Part shown: positions 44,153 to 55,900 of the stretch, in pieces
Layout: the number at the start of each line of letters is the position of its first letter
How positions within the stretch are numbered: position 1 is the first letter of the stretch
Assembly (NCBI GenBank): GCA_028274465.1
Contig: CM051455.1
Coordinates: 98,216,365-98,280,364, forward strand
Direction of reading: 5' to 3'
DNA: 64,000 bases
Source of the DNA: Plantago ovata
Lineage: Eukaryota; Streptophyta; Magnoliopsida; Lamiales; Plantaginaceae
Program-made: the position numbers and the translations under genes
The notes under the pieces: model-generated
Told to the model about the DNA's origin: nothing
What the model saw: the letters and a program-made list of their open reading frames with translations, nothing else
Database searches by the model: none

Positions 44153-46640
44153 CTAGGCATAAAACCTTTGGAGATTGGTGGTGTTCCAAGTGTTCTTCAA
44201 CTCATTTTCTTCGGCGTCTTCCAAGCGGTAACTTCCATTGGAGTTGGCTTCGTCCACTATCTTGTAAGGTCCTTCCCACTTGTGTTCCATCTTGTGTGGA
44301 TTGATAGTGTATATGTCCTAGAGACAGTATATATTAAGGGCATGCAGCCCTTATTAAGGGCATATATGTACTATTACACAGGTCAACGTAATATAATATA
44401 TGTTTGTTGTTTGACTATTGAGTATCGCTTTCATATTTATATTACATCAGGCATACAGCATGTCATATCTCTATTCCTGTCTGTATTGATATTAAACGTG
44501 TCCCCTCGGATAGATGACCGATCACACAGATAGTGGGAGCTATGTGAGTTATCATCTATCCCAAACTCTCCCTAGTCGAGGTTCATCTCGGATGTAGGGG
44601 TCTGAATGAACCAGCTGAGACTAGTATGCGTGGAGGTTATACTTGTTAGAGCAAGTGTGAGCCGATCCCACGACCACGAAACGGATTGTTGGACAATCAA
44701 GAAACGTTTTCATAACTCCGCATAGTTGTTCGAAGGGTGATTACCGAACAATGGAAGTACCCACCGGAAACTCCCATCGTGTACACTCTACACCGAAGTG
44801 TCTATGGGAACCGGGAAGTTGTCGAAGTGATGCTAGTCGTCCTTTGGACTTACATGACTTTATCATCACATTTGTTGCCCCATATCCTTGGTGACCCGTC
44901 GATGTCATCTCTGAATAAGCAGTTGACCCAAGACACGATCCAGGATTATGGCTACATACAAATGGGGATGATAAGTGATTTTGTGAAGGATTCATCTCTC
45001 ATGTGTAGCACAGGAGAGCACTGCTCATAGTCGTTCATAGTTGTGATTGGTAAAACTGCTGGCCAGCGTATCAATATTATTATGATAGTCATAATAGATA
45101 TTGGATTCACCAAGCAACTCACTGAAGACGCCCGTGGATGTATTATTGGGATAGACACTTCATCGATCCTAGATGTATTCGAGTCAGTCAGATGAAGGGA
45201 CGTTACCATCGCCGCGTTGAGCGCAACAGGCTTCGCAACGAACGGGTTTGCTTTGAGAAACCTCTCAAACGTCCTCACGTATTAATATTGCAAATGGAAC
45301 CGTCGAGGAATTCCATGTTGCCTAGTCTAGGACTTGCTTAATACGGTGAGGCCCTATGGGTCACACTGTGTGGTGATTCAGCCTATCAGAATATCCTTGA
45401 AGATGGAATCGCAATTAATTTGGAATTAATTGTGATTGATGGATTATAATTGATTTGGAATTAATTATAATATTTGGTGGCTCAATTAATGTTTTGGAAT
45501 TGTTAATTGAATTGGCTAATTAATTGTATTTTATGTAAATACAATTAAAGATTATATTTTGAAAATATAATAGAGGTTTGATTTGAAAGGATATGTTAAT
45601 TTAGAATTAATATATGCACATGGACAAAATCTACTTGGAGTTTGAATTGCCTTAGAATTATAAGTGGGTCCCAAAATCGGGACCCACCTAGACCCCTTTG
45701 GACGCGCGCGCGCAGCAGCAGCAGTAGGGGAAGGAGTTCGACTCCTTCCTCTATTAGAAGTCAAGGGATAAGTTAGATTTTCCTGATTGAGTTTTCCTGA
45801 TGAATCTAGACTTGAATTGGTTTCCTAGTGCGATAAGAATTAGATTCTTATTCCTTTATGAAGTCTAATTGATTATTCTTTAGGCTTCTATTGACTACTA
45901 TATATAGTAGACTATTAGAGAGCTTTTATCATGGTTGACTTTATGGTTGAACACAGTTGATTCAAGATCATTCTTTCTACCAGTTTTCTTAGAGAAAATA
46001 AAAAGCTCTCCCCTACCTCATACAAGCCACGCGCGCGCCACCCTCACCGTAGGAAAACGCCGCCCCATCTTCTTGACCACACAAAGAATATCCTAGCATT
46101 CTTTCGATAAGCTGTTCATCCGTGGATAACAAGGTTGAGGTTCAAGGAGCTGGAAACTAACTTTTATTGTCTTGAAGATAATCAAAGTATTGCAGATATC
46201 TTCGACTTCGACGAATGAGAAGATTCACGGGACTATTACGAAGACTTGGTACCTATGCTTGCTTTTGGAGTATTGTAAGTCTTCTAATTAACGTGTTTAA
46301 TATATATGCTATATACATGATCAATTAACCTGCATGTTAAGAAAATTTTTGAAATTCCGCTGCGTACCCTAGGGGTAACTCTAACCATATTTTCTTACAT
46401 GGATTTCCTAGGATATCCGCCTTGCGGAGTACCCAGTCTCCAACTTGAAAGTCTCTGCCCTTGACATGCTTGTTGTAGGCCTTTGTGACGATGGCTTGAT
46501 AACGCAAGATGTTTGCCAATGCTGTAGTCCTCGACTCTTCGAGCATTTCTAGATCGAACATCCTTGCTTCATGGTTGTCCTCTGGTTGGTAGCCTTGAAT
46601 TCTCAATGTCTCTTGCACAATTTTGGCCGCAGGCACGCTA
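44153..46640 (-). pseudogene. Tat pol remnant: integrase C-terminal end, split by a solo LTR
   Basis: The right part (46640-46402) encodes AAKIVQETLRIQGY, an LDLE-type helix (MFDLEMLEESRTTALANILRYQ) and FQVGDWVLRKADI. The left part (44301-44153) continues in the same frame with WEGPYKIVDEANSNGSYRLED and NTWNTTNLQRFYA, ending at the stop 44155-44153. These are the linker and C-terminal domain of Tat-lineage integrases. The solo copia LTR lies exactly between, flanked by TGGAT. The catalytic core and everything upstream are gone; the break is at about 46640. Confidence 0.85.
44302..46401 (+). repeat. solo LTR of the copia family (2100 bp)
   Basis: TGATAGTGTATATGTCC...TTTTCTTACA with a perfect 5-bp TSD, TGGAT, at 44297-44301 and 46402-46406; leaving one TSD copy keeps the Tat integrase frame open. 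Inside are a TATA box within TACTATATATAGTA (about 45896-45909), a hairpin GTGGGTCCC/GGGACCCAC (45664-45687) and a hairpin GGAAGGAG-TTCGA-CTCCTTCC (45729-45749). Formed by recombination between the LTRs of an earlier full insertion. Confidence 0.9.
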
Positions 46641-46665
46641 GGGGACGGGACTCGGTCCCGTCCCC
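46641..46665 (+). other. leader hairpin of copia-1
   Basis: Perfect 11-bp stem GGGGACGGGAC/GTCCCGTCCCC with a 3-base loop. Copia-2 has the corresponding hairpin at 58557-58582 with a 10-bp stem and 6-base loop. Confidence 0.8.
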
Positions 46666-47153
46666 GTATATTATATATATAAATTTTTCGGGTTGGACCC
46701 AAAATCGAATTTTGGAAATTTTGAGGATTGAATTTTATATTTGGAATATAAATATGATTTAATTGTAATTATTGTTAACTAGAGGGGTTAAATTTAATTA
46801 GTATAAAGTTAAGGGATTATTTGTGATTTATGAATTTATTGTTTATTACAAATAAGTCTTTCTACTTTTGATTTTTAAATTTAACACCTCCAAGGTTTTG
46901 AAAATTACAATTGAGTCCTTCGGGTTTTTGAAAATTGCTACCTGGTCAATAGAATTTTTGATTTTTCACTCTAGTCCAAATTTTCAATTTTTCATAGAGA
47001 TTATAAGTATGGGATTATAATTTTCATAATGAAATTATGAAGTCATTTGGCATCCACATAGGCTACTATTTGTTTGTATGCTCGATATGCTATTGTTTGA
47101 CAATACATGTTTAAATACCACGTATTTTACTTTCCGTTCGACCGCTATGCATG

Positions 47154-47266
47154 CGAGCCTAGGCGGCGCCCTCTTATTTGTCGGACCGTATATTTTTATG
47201 TATGGGTAGGCGGCGCCCATTATGTGCCTGACCGCGTTTAGAACTAGAATGGATAGGCGGCGCCCT
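47154..47266 (+). repeat. leader hairpin array of copia-1 (three units)
   Basis: Units at about 47154, 47202 and 47251 contain AGGCGGC. The middle one forms ATGGGT/GCCCAT with a G-U pair. The outer two are partly broken, as expected in a dead copy. Confidence 0.75.
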
Positions 47267-47828
47267 TATCTGTTTGTAGATGACTGATAACAACCCTCAA
47301 GCAACAACCCCCAACCAATATAAGTGCAGAAATTTGTATATGTATATGTTTCTGAGATGCTTTCCATGGGGTGCTTTAATTCTGAACTTTCATTGCGTTT
47401 CCCTGTATTGGCGACCTCGTCTTGCAGACTCGCAGTGATCGCAAGATTAGAGTAAGCCTATGGTTATAACTTACTGCATATTGTATCTAGCGACCTCGAT
47501 AGGTACAATATGTAGAGCATCAGGTTAAATTAGATTTAACACCCAAGAGTTGCGTGACGCAATTGGATAGTCCTACCGGTCATATTATGTTATGCGACCA
47601 GCCCCCGTTGGAGTATAGCATAGTATGGATTTGGATCTTGGCCACTACGGTAACTTGTTGGACATTACCCGTATGTTTGTTTTGGGGGCAATCATATGTG
47701 AAAATAGTGGAAGCTAAACAGCTAAAGGACCTTGTTGTTTAGTTATGTTGACTGTGTATTTAGAAATAGTATTTCAATAGTTGATTTATTATTTTCAGTC
47801 TATACTATTTCTCCTTAGAAAAACCAAA

Positions 47829-49942
47829 ATGGCGAGTATCTCGCTCCGTGCTGTCTTAGAGAAGCAAATTTTGACCGGACCAAACTTCCTAGATTGGATC
47901 AGGAATATTCGTTTGGAGCTGAGGTACGAAAAGATTGAGTACGTCTTGGACGAGGTCATTCCCGTGTGTCCTGAGAATCAGACTGCCGATCAGGTTGCTA
48001 CTTGGAATCAAGCCAACAAGGCAAAGTCTGATAAGCATCATGAGGATGCTAGATCCGCGCAGTGTATTATACTGGCGGCAATGAGCAATGAGCTGCAGAG
48101 GCAACATGAAAGCATGTTGCCGTATGAGATGCTGAAGCATCTTGAGTCGCTCTTTAAGACGACAGCCAGAAGTGTTGAATTTGATTTGATCAAAGAGATA
48201 CACAGATGCAAGCTCAATGAAGGAGGGAACATGTTTGAACATGTTCTCAAGATGAGAATAAGATCATGGTGATCTTTGTCCTTCAATCATTGTCGAGTTC
48301 GTATTCACAGTTCATCATTAACTACACGATGAATGCGAAGGACGTTACACTGCCCGAGCTCCATAATCTGCTGAAGACATATGATCAAACTCTTCCTAAG
48401 AAGGAGAAATCGATCATGTATGTTGGGCAACCGTCTAACCCAAACCCGAGAAACAAAGGTGCTAAGGGTAAGGGAAAGTCGGGAGCCAAGGCTAACACTT
48501 CGAGTGATAAGCCTAAGCGTCTGAACCAGAAAAGGAAGTTCAAGAGGAGCGGAACGGTGCGCACAGATGAATGCCTTTTTTGTAAGTAGAAAGGGCATTG
48601 GAAGAAAGATTGTCCTAAGCTAAGGGCAGATCAAGCTAAGAAGCCGCCGGCTTCTAGCTCAGGTATGTTTGTTATTGAAATGAACATGACTACTTTTGAC
48701 TCCAATGGTTGGGTATTAGATACAGCCTGTGGCTCACACATTTGTAATAATGTGCAGGGGCTAATTGATCACAAGCTAGTCAAGCAAGGTGAAATCAACT
48801 TGCATGTTGGGAACGACAATCCAGTTGAAGCCAAACGCGTTGGACGCTTCAAGATAGATTTACCATCAGGACAATGTTTACAACTTGATAACGTTTATTT
48901 TGTTCCATCCATTGTCAGAAATATTATTTCCATTCCATTGTTGGACAATTTGGGTTTTTCCTTTCGATTTGCTAATAATACTTGTTATTCTTTGTTAAAT
49001 GACCAGTATTATGGAAAAGCTCGCTTAGTGAATGGTTTATATATTTTGCAAAGTAGTCTATCTTTATTTCAAATACATAACAAACAACCGTCTTCAAGTA
49101 GGAAGAATAATCCATCTTATCTATGACATTGTCGACTAGGCCATATCAATGAAACACGGATTCAAAGACTAAGGAAGTTGGAATACTTAGAACCATTTGA
49201 TTTTGAATCATATGGTACATGTGAATCATGTGTTAAGGGTAAGATGACGAACAAATCTTTTGCTGGACAAGGTGTTCGTGCCACTCGCTGCTTAGAGCTC
49301 ATACATACCGATGTATGTGGACCTTTTAAAGTCCAGGAACGTGGAGGTTATCTTTACTTCGTTACCTTTACTGACGATTTCTCAAGGTATGGATATATTT
49401 ATCTTATGCAGAATAAATCCGAGACCTTTGGGAAATTCAAGGAGTTTAGGAATGAGGTCGAGAATGAATTGAACCTAAGGATAGTCACTCTTCGATCAGA
49501 TCGAGGTGAATACCTTAGTGAAGAATTTATCGACTACTTGAAGGAGAATGGAATACAATCGCAATGGACCCCTCCTGGAACACCACAATTAAATGGTGTG
49601 TCTGAGAGAAGGAATCGAACCCTGTTAGACATGGTGAGATCAATGATTGGATTCTCGACTCTTCCAAAATATCTATGGGGATATGCGCTACAAACTGCAA
49701 TCTACATTCTGAATCGTGTACCATCTAAATCAGTGGAGAAAACTCCTTATGAGTTATGGAAAGGAAAGAAGCCCTCACTAGGCTATCTTAGACCTTGGGG
49801 CTGTCCTGCGATAGTCAAATTGATGCTCACTGATAAGTTAGATGCCAAGGGTGTCAAAGTATATTTCATAGGCTATCCTCGTCAGACGAGAGGCTATGAA
49901 TTCTATCATGCTGAAGACCACAAAGTGATAGTATCTAGAAAC
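47829..49942 (+). pseudogene. copia-1 gag-protease-integrase, broken
   Basis: Starts with MASISLRAVLEKQ. Compared with copia-2, about 43 bases are missing near 48250, which shifts the frame; TAG at 48587 cuts the zinc knuckle (CLFCK, stop, KGHWKKDC) and TGA near 49125 replaces a Trp codon before HCRLGH. Otherwise the order is complete: gag, CX2CX4HX4C knuckle, protease (WVLDTACGSHIC), integrase zinc finger, then the integrase core with catalytic Asp in IHTDVCGP, Asp in LRSDRGEY and Glu in VSERRNR. The frame ends at SRN where the copia-2 LTR begins. Copia-2 lacks this integrase core, so this is the only copy of it in the window. Confidence 0.85.
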
Positions 49943-51146
49943 TGATAGTGTATATGTCCTAGAGACAGTCCTTACTAAGGGCATAGTGCCCTTATAGAGG
50001 GCATATATGTACTATTACACAGGTCAACGTAATATAATATATGTTTGTTGCTTTTACCATTGAGTATCGCTTTCATATTTATATTACACTAGGCATGCAG
50101 CATGTCATATCTCTATTACTGTCTGTATTGATATTAAACATGTCCCCTCGGATAGATGACCGATCACACAGATAGTGGGAGCTATGTGAGTTATCATCTA
50201 TCCCAAACTCTCCCTAGTCGAGGTTCATCTCGGATGTAGGAGTCTGAATGAACCAGACGAGACTAGTATGCGTGGAGGTTATACTTGTTGGAGCAAGTGT
50301 GAGCCGATCCCACGGCCACGGAACGGATTGTTGGACAATCGAGAAACGTTCCCATAATTGCGCATAGTTGTTGGAAAAAGGATTATCGAACAATGGAAGT
50401 ACCCACCGGACACTCCCATCGATGTATACTCTACACCGAAGTGTCTATGGGAACCGATAAGTTGTCGAAGTGATGCCAGTCGTCCTTTGTACTTACAGGA
50501 CTTTATCATCACATTTGTTGTCCCATATCCTTGGTGGACCAGTCGATGTCAGCTCTGAATAAGCAGTTGACCTAAGACACGATCCAGGATTATGGCTACA
50601 TACAAATGGGGATGATAAGTGATTCTGTGAAGGATTCATCTCTCAAGTGTAGCACATGAGAGTACTGCTCATAGTCTGCATAGTTGTGTTGGTAAAGTCA
50701 CTGGCCAGTGCAAATGATATATTATGATGGTCATAAGTATATCTTAACCAAGCAACTACCTCAGACACCCGTGGATGTATTATTGGGATAGACACTTCAT
50801 CGATCCTAGATACATTCGAGCAAGTCAGATGAAGGGACGTTACCATCGCCGCGTTGAGCGCAACAGACTTCGCAACGAAAGGGTTAGCTTTGAGAACCTC
50901 TCAAACGTCCTCATGTATTAATATTGCAAATGGAACCGTCTAGGAATTCCATGTTGCCTAGTCTAGGACTTGCTTAATACGATGAGGCCCTATGGGTCAC
51001 ACTATGTGGTGATTCAGCTTCTCAGAATATCCTTGAAGATGGAATCGCAATTAATTTTGAATTAATTGTTATTGATGGATTACAATTGATTTGGAATTAA
51101 TTATAATATTTGGTGGCTCAATTAATGATTTGGAATTATTAATTGA
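49943..51146 (+). repeat. copia-2 5' LTR, left part
   Basis: TGATAGTGTATATGTCC start; continues after element C at 57311. The total LTR length without the insertion is about 2073 bp. Very similar to the LTR starting at 62950. Confidence 0.9.
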
Positions 51147-52532
51147 TGATGATGTCGTTTTTCACCAATTAAATTTGTTTAAAAAGCCAAAGAACACTTA
51201 TCACTACACAAACAAGAGTGCAATGGCAAGTTGTCCCCGAGTGTCGTTCTCTCGGGACCTAACGTGGCTTTGTTTGTGGTTTTTGCTAGTTATTTCAGAT
51301 AACGAGTTCAAGTGTTTATAGAATTGCTTTCTTAGAACAAAACAACGAGAAATCAGATTGTTGTAATCAAGTTTGAAAAACGGTTGGTGGTAGAAATCAA
51401 ATACACATGCATGGGTTACGAATATGCTCACAAGTTCAATGCGTAAAACCTTCGATCAAGTCTGCTAAGCAACTCGTCTAGGTAACTTTCAAGACACTTC
51501 ATAAAAGACCACTATCAATACTTTAGAGGTGCTTGTCACTAACACCATTTATCTAGCGTGCTGCAAATCTCTATCATACAATACTATAGCTTTCATTGAC
51601 CAAGAGTTTGTCACTATACTCAATTCGAATATATTTTATAGGCAACTAAGAATCATATGAAGGAATTTGCAGCAAGATTGAATCACAATCTCATGTAAGC
51701 ATAAACATAACCCATAGCATGCATATTCTACATTCTACCACCAACACAAAGGATTTAGCTACTCATATTCATCAACATAGACATCAAATCATATGAATTG
51801 TAAATAGAATACATCAAATCAAACTACTAGACAAGAGATAATGATACAATGTTACCACCAAGCTGTCACTAATCGGTGGGTATTGATGAAAACCTCTCCG
51901 TAGATGAAACAATGGATGCAATCCTATGCGAAAACCTTTAATCCAATCTAAAATACAATGTAATCTGAGTTTTCTCTGAGTTTTGGGGCTTAGGAGCTCT
52001 CCAAAATGAAGCTAGTGTTCAAAAGTATGGAAAAAGTAACTGAAGATCAGATTTAAGAAGGAAAATCCGAAAACGTAACCGCTGCCAAGTGGACCGCTTG
52101 GAGAGGCCAAGCGGAGCGCTTGGGCCCTCCAAGCGCTTCGCTTGGCTGCTGTGCCAAAACTCCTGGAAATTGAAGCGGAGTGCTTCACTATTCCAGGCGC
52201 TTAGCTTGGCTCCTGGGCAGATTTTTATCTTCCAACTCAATCTTTTTGCCCTCGTACGCCCTCGGGTGCCTTGGACTCATCCTTCTCAATGCTTATTGAG
52301 GCTCAGACACTCATGAACAAGCCACGGAGATTGGGGAACTCCAACGGGGCCATCTTTTCCATCAAAAAGGCTCGTTTTTAGCTCCAAAAACGCCGTTTCG
52401 TACCTAAGTGCCTGAAAATGCAGAAAACACAAAACGTGACACTATTCTACAAAACTAACCAAAAAACAAGGCTAAAAGATAGCAAAAGAAGGTAAAAAAG
52501 ACAAGATGAACGCGTCAAAAATACGTTCATCA
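51147..52532 (-). repeat. 3' LTR of element C (1386 bp)
   Basis: TGATGATGTCG...ACGTTCATCA on the plus strand; nearly identical to 55901-57305, including palindromes near 52084-52208. Confidence 0.9.
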
Positions 52533-54578
52533 AACTCCCCAAACCAAACCTTTGCTTGTCCTCAAGCAACAAACTATCCTAAATGCAACACAAAAGGAGT
52601 CTCATGCCAAGTAAAGTGAACTAATCTATTGAATCTACCAAATGCTTATGAACAAAACCAAATGAGCATGACATTGAAGTAGGTTGAAGAATGCCTCGAT
52701 TGCGAATATACACATTCTCATGTGCACTTGGTTAAACAAAGGAGTCTCTCGTAACATCTTCTACCTGGACCTGGTCAGTGACGACACAATGATGCATGTT
52801 ATCATACTACAATTGCCCCGTGCCTATGAAACCGAGGGCTTACAACTGTTCACCCAGCGAGACATTTCCTCAAGAGAGGGCGAACCAATACTAGCTCTCA
52901 TCAAACGAAGGAGGGTTCCCTTAGAAAGATAACACTCCCCTATTCTACCCAGACTCTCAAGAATGAGCCTCTTTCAACCACTTCTTGAATAGCAAGACGA
53001 GGGTGGTCAAGAACAGGCATTGGACAAAGGCGACACGAAACGAAAGATAGAATTTACAACTCGATAACTTCACAATAACAAATATTTACATGACACTTGA
53101 CACTACGAGACTGCTTTTGGCTTGCAACGACCCTTCTTTTGCTTTTGGGTCTTATTCTTTATTTTCTTTCTTCTCTTTTTTATTTTCTCTTTTTCTTTTC
53201 TCTTTTTTTTTTCTTTTTTTTTTTTTTCCTCTTTTTTTATATACATAACTAGGCAAGCAGCAGTACTACGTGTCAAAAACCTCCCCAAACCTATTCGAGA
53301 GGATAGGTTTGAGCACAAAGACGGAAAAGGAAAACGGAAAAACTTTTTACAAAGACACCTCCCCAAACCTATTCGAGAGAATAGGTTGGGACACAAAACA
53401 AAAGAAAAAGAAAAAGAAAACTTTACAACGACTCAAAGACGAAAGACAAGTATAACGAAGCAACCCCCTCCCCAAACCTATTTGATAGAATAGGTTTAAT
53501 ACAAGGAATCGCACACCTCACACTACCTCCTTCCTAGGCATTTGGCAATCTCTAATCGAGGTGAAGAACTTGTCGCCTCTTACGTACATAATTACACAGG
53601 TTACAACCATAGATTCTAACATGCATTATTTTATATGGCCATCGTGAACCGCAGCAGAAGAAACACCACTCAAGGTGATGTCGAGACTACTAAGCTTAAC
53701 TAGTGCACATGTGGATGTGACAAACCAAGCGAGACAAGCCTCAAACTACTTGCAAAGTGATGCAACATATGATCAATGGTCATAAACACTTAGTCTACTC
53801 AATAAAAAAGTTCAAAAGACTTGGCAATAAACTCCACACACAACAACGTGCAACAACTAATCTAGGGATGATATGCATGCAAAAATTTGAAAAAGCACGA
53901 CAAATCACATGAACTTGAGTAAAATCAGGCATGTACGAACCACAAAAGCATATAGTACTGAAAATCCAATACCCCTCCCCAAACCTAAACTTTTGCTCGT
54001 CCTCGAGCAAAGAAAAGTTGAATGAAAAGGGAAAATTGGATTGAAAGTACACTTCCCGGAGATAAAGGTTCGTGTCCAATCTCCTATATATGAGTAGTAC
54101 CTGAAAGGACTCAAGAAACATGTGAAAACGGGTGCACAAAGGTGAGAAGAATGGAAAAAACGAGGAAAATCTAAGCGGTTCGCTTGTCAAGCGGAGCGCT
54201 TGGGAGGCTCCAGGCGCTCCGCTTGAAATTCCAGTAAATTTTTTTGATTTACTGAAGATTCAAGCGGACCGCTTGGCCCTTCCAAGCGCTTCGCTTGGAC
54301 CTTCCAAGCGCTTCGCTTGGCTCTGTTTCCAGGTTTTCGATGTTTTTTCCTATCTTAATCACCTAAGGCACCAAGACAAACACTAGACTAAACGAATCAC
54401 GACGAAAGGCACACAGGCCACAACTACAAAAGCAAACTAAGAGTACAAGAGTCATAAGTCACAACATCATACAACCAAATTGAAATGAAAAGAGTTTCAA
54501 CCAACAATAGTAAACAAGCCAAAATAACGATAATATAAAAATACTACCGATAAATGTGGCCTCTGTCGGCTGGTGTCT
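52533..54578 (-). other. element C non-coding tail
   Basis: The true polypurine tract (sense GGTTTGGGGAGTT) abuts the LTR. Copies with hairpins lie at 53283-53312 (AAACCTATTC/GGATAGGTTT, loop GAGA), 53364-53390 (loop GAGA) and 53470-53500, and one without a hairpin at 53977-54010. That last copy also repeats the upstream GAGGACGAGCAAAAGTTTAG context of the true tract. T-rich low complexity at 53150-53240. A CAAGCG palindrome group at 54171-54320. Confidence 0.7.
54171..54320. repeat. CAAGCG palindromes, element C interior
   Basis: Several units such as CCAAGCGCTTCGCTTGG and CAAGCGGACCGCTTGG: same arms, variable centre. Confidence 0.8.
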
Positions 54579-55900
54579 CTAGGAGAAGGGGTCGTAGGGG
54601 GTGTTAGGAAAGGCACTCCCACTACCACCGGTCTGATCATAGAAAGGATACCCCGAAATTCTGCGAGCTAGGGCATCATGGCGGTTCATCATCTCCTCCT
54701 GGTGGGCTCTCCAACGCCTAGTGTCCTCTACTCGAGCGGCTTCCCAACGCTGATCTACACGCCCTTGGAAATCATCCCAACGCTGCCCCTCCATCACACG
54801 GAAGTCCTCCCACCTCTTGTCTTCGCGCTCCTCAAATCCCCGGAATTGCTCGGTAAGCTGGGTCGACTGAGCCTCCAACATGGTGGTTTGGAAGTTCCCA
54901 AACTGATCGACCAAGATCTGGTTGAACTCCGAGAAGTCGAAGCTTCCTTGTCCGGCCGTAGGTGGAGGTGGAGGAGGTGTCACATGGCGCGTAACTCTTG
55001 GTTGCATGGGTTCTCCTTGCTGAGTGCACCAAGTCCCGAACATCTCAGTGTATGTATCAATGTTGATGGATTTCTTTGGCTTTTGTCCAGTACGAGGTCG
55101 GGAACTCCGGCCTCCTTGCACATGCCCGTGATCAAGTTACCAAAGGCAAGCTTCCGGTTTGCATTACGGCGGCGTTTGAATTCCTCGAAGATGATGATGC
55201 CAGGAGTGAGAGGCAAATCATGCAAGAGAGCATGGACTAAGACTCCGTAATAGGACTGAGCCTCGGAATCATGTGTGCTAGGAATCAGATTGGCTTGAAC
55301 GAACTTCAACATCATCCTTGCCTCGAAGGAGAGATCGTTGTGGCGCAAAATCCGGGGTGGTTCATCAGGCAATTCAAAATCTTCCACGGTAATGCCATTC
55401 AGTATCTCCATGGGGTAATGATCAGACTCCCTGTCGTAGACATAGAGCTCCGCGGGATCAAATCTCTCGTTGGATGTAGGCTGGCGGTTTGGATCCCGCG
55501 CCAGTGGCCTATCCAATCGCATAATGAAGCTAGTGATGCTCAAAGGAGTAAACTCGACCCCAACACCGCGGACGGGAACCTCACCGGTCCGTTCATTGTA
55601 GTCGGTGAAGGCAATGTAGAAGTCCTCCACTACTGCTTGGTCCCAATTTGGCATGACCTCGCCATAGTACTTCCACCCTCGCGATGTAATGAGCTTGCTG
55701 AGCTCTCTGACACCATCCAACTCGCTCTCACCAGCCGTGAAGCGAATGCTCCTCTCAGAAATGTACGTGTGCTTGTGGGCATGGAAACTCGCTTCGAATT
55801 GCCTTGCCCTCCTCGATTGGCGATACTCGCCGGGTGTGGCCGTTTGTTGGGCCCTCGAGGTCCCTTCTCCCCTTGATCTCTTGGTTCTTCTCGATGCCAT
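54579..55900 (-). pseudogene. plant transposon-protein domain ORF of element C, frameshifted
   Basis: The first frame (55900 to about 55110) begins MASRRTKRSRGEG, a basic N-terminus, and contains FISERSIRF-like and SRGWKYYGEVMPNWDQAVVEDFY, PVRGVGVEFTPLSITSFI and LPLTPGIIIFEEF blocks, the order seen in the putative plant transposon protein domain (PF20167-like; from memory). A frameshift near 55085-55125 moves to a second frame with a proline run and a Trp-rich coiled coil (DKRWEDFRVMEGQRWDDFQ) down to 54579. Proteins of this kind occur in Athila-type and other plant retroelements; their function is unknown. The start codon is the last codon before the LTR, so there is no leader. Confidence 0.7.

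Larger units (their letters stand above)
31823..46640 (-). mobile_element. 5'-truncated Tat-type Ty3/gypsy element
   Basis: Read on the minus strand: end of pol integrase (46640-46402 and 44301-44153), a spacer, a region bearing a spliced gene on the opposite strand (33798-42934), a purine tract (32841-32820) and the 3' LTR. An antisense gene between pol and the 3' LTR is a known trait of some Tat-lineage elements such as Grande and RIRE2. Gag, protease, reverse transcriptase and the 5' LTR are absent. Two later insertions lie within: element B (34397-40400) and a solo copia LTR (44302-46401). Left TSD candidate CATAC (31818-31822). Confidence 0.75.
46641..49942 (+). mobile_element. copia-1: internal region, 5' end lost, interrupted by copia-2
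   Basis: Starts abruptly inside the leader at a hairpin (46641-46665) next to Tat sequence, so its 5' LTR and primer site are missing. The leader (to 47828) has three hairpin units (47155-47265). Gag, protease and integrase remnants follow, and pol stops exactly at the first base of the copia-2 LTR. The rest (reverse transcriptase, RNase H, 3' LTR) should lie beyond the window, right of copia-2. Confidence 0.75.

Noticed and set aside
49127..49943. Deletion of reverse transcriptase from copia-1
   Set aside because: The break is exactly at the start of an LTR, so insertion of copia-2 explains it without a deletion.
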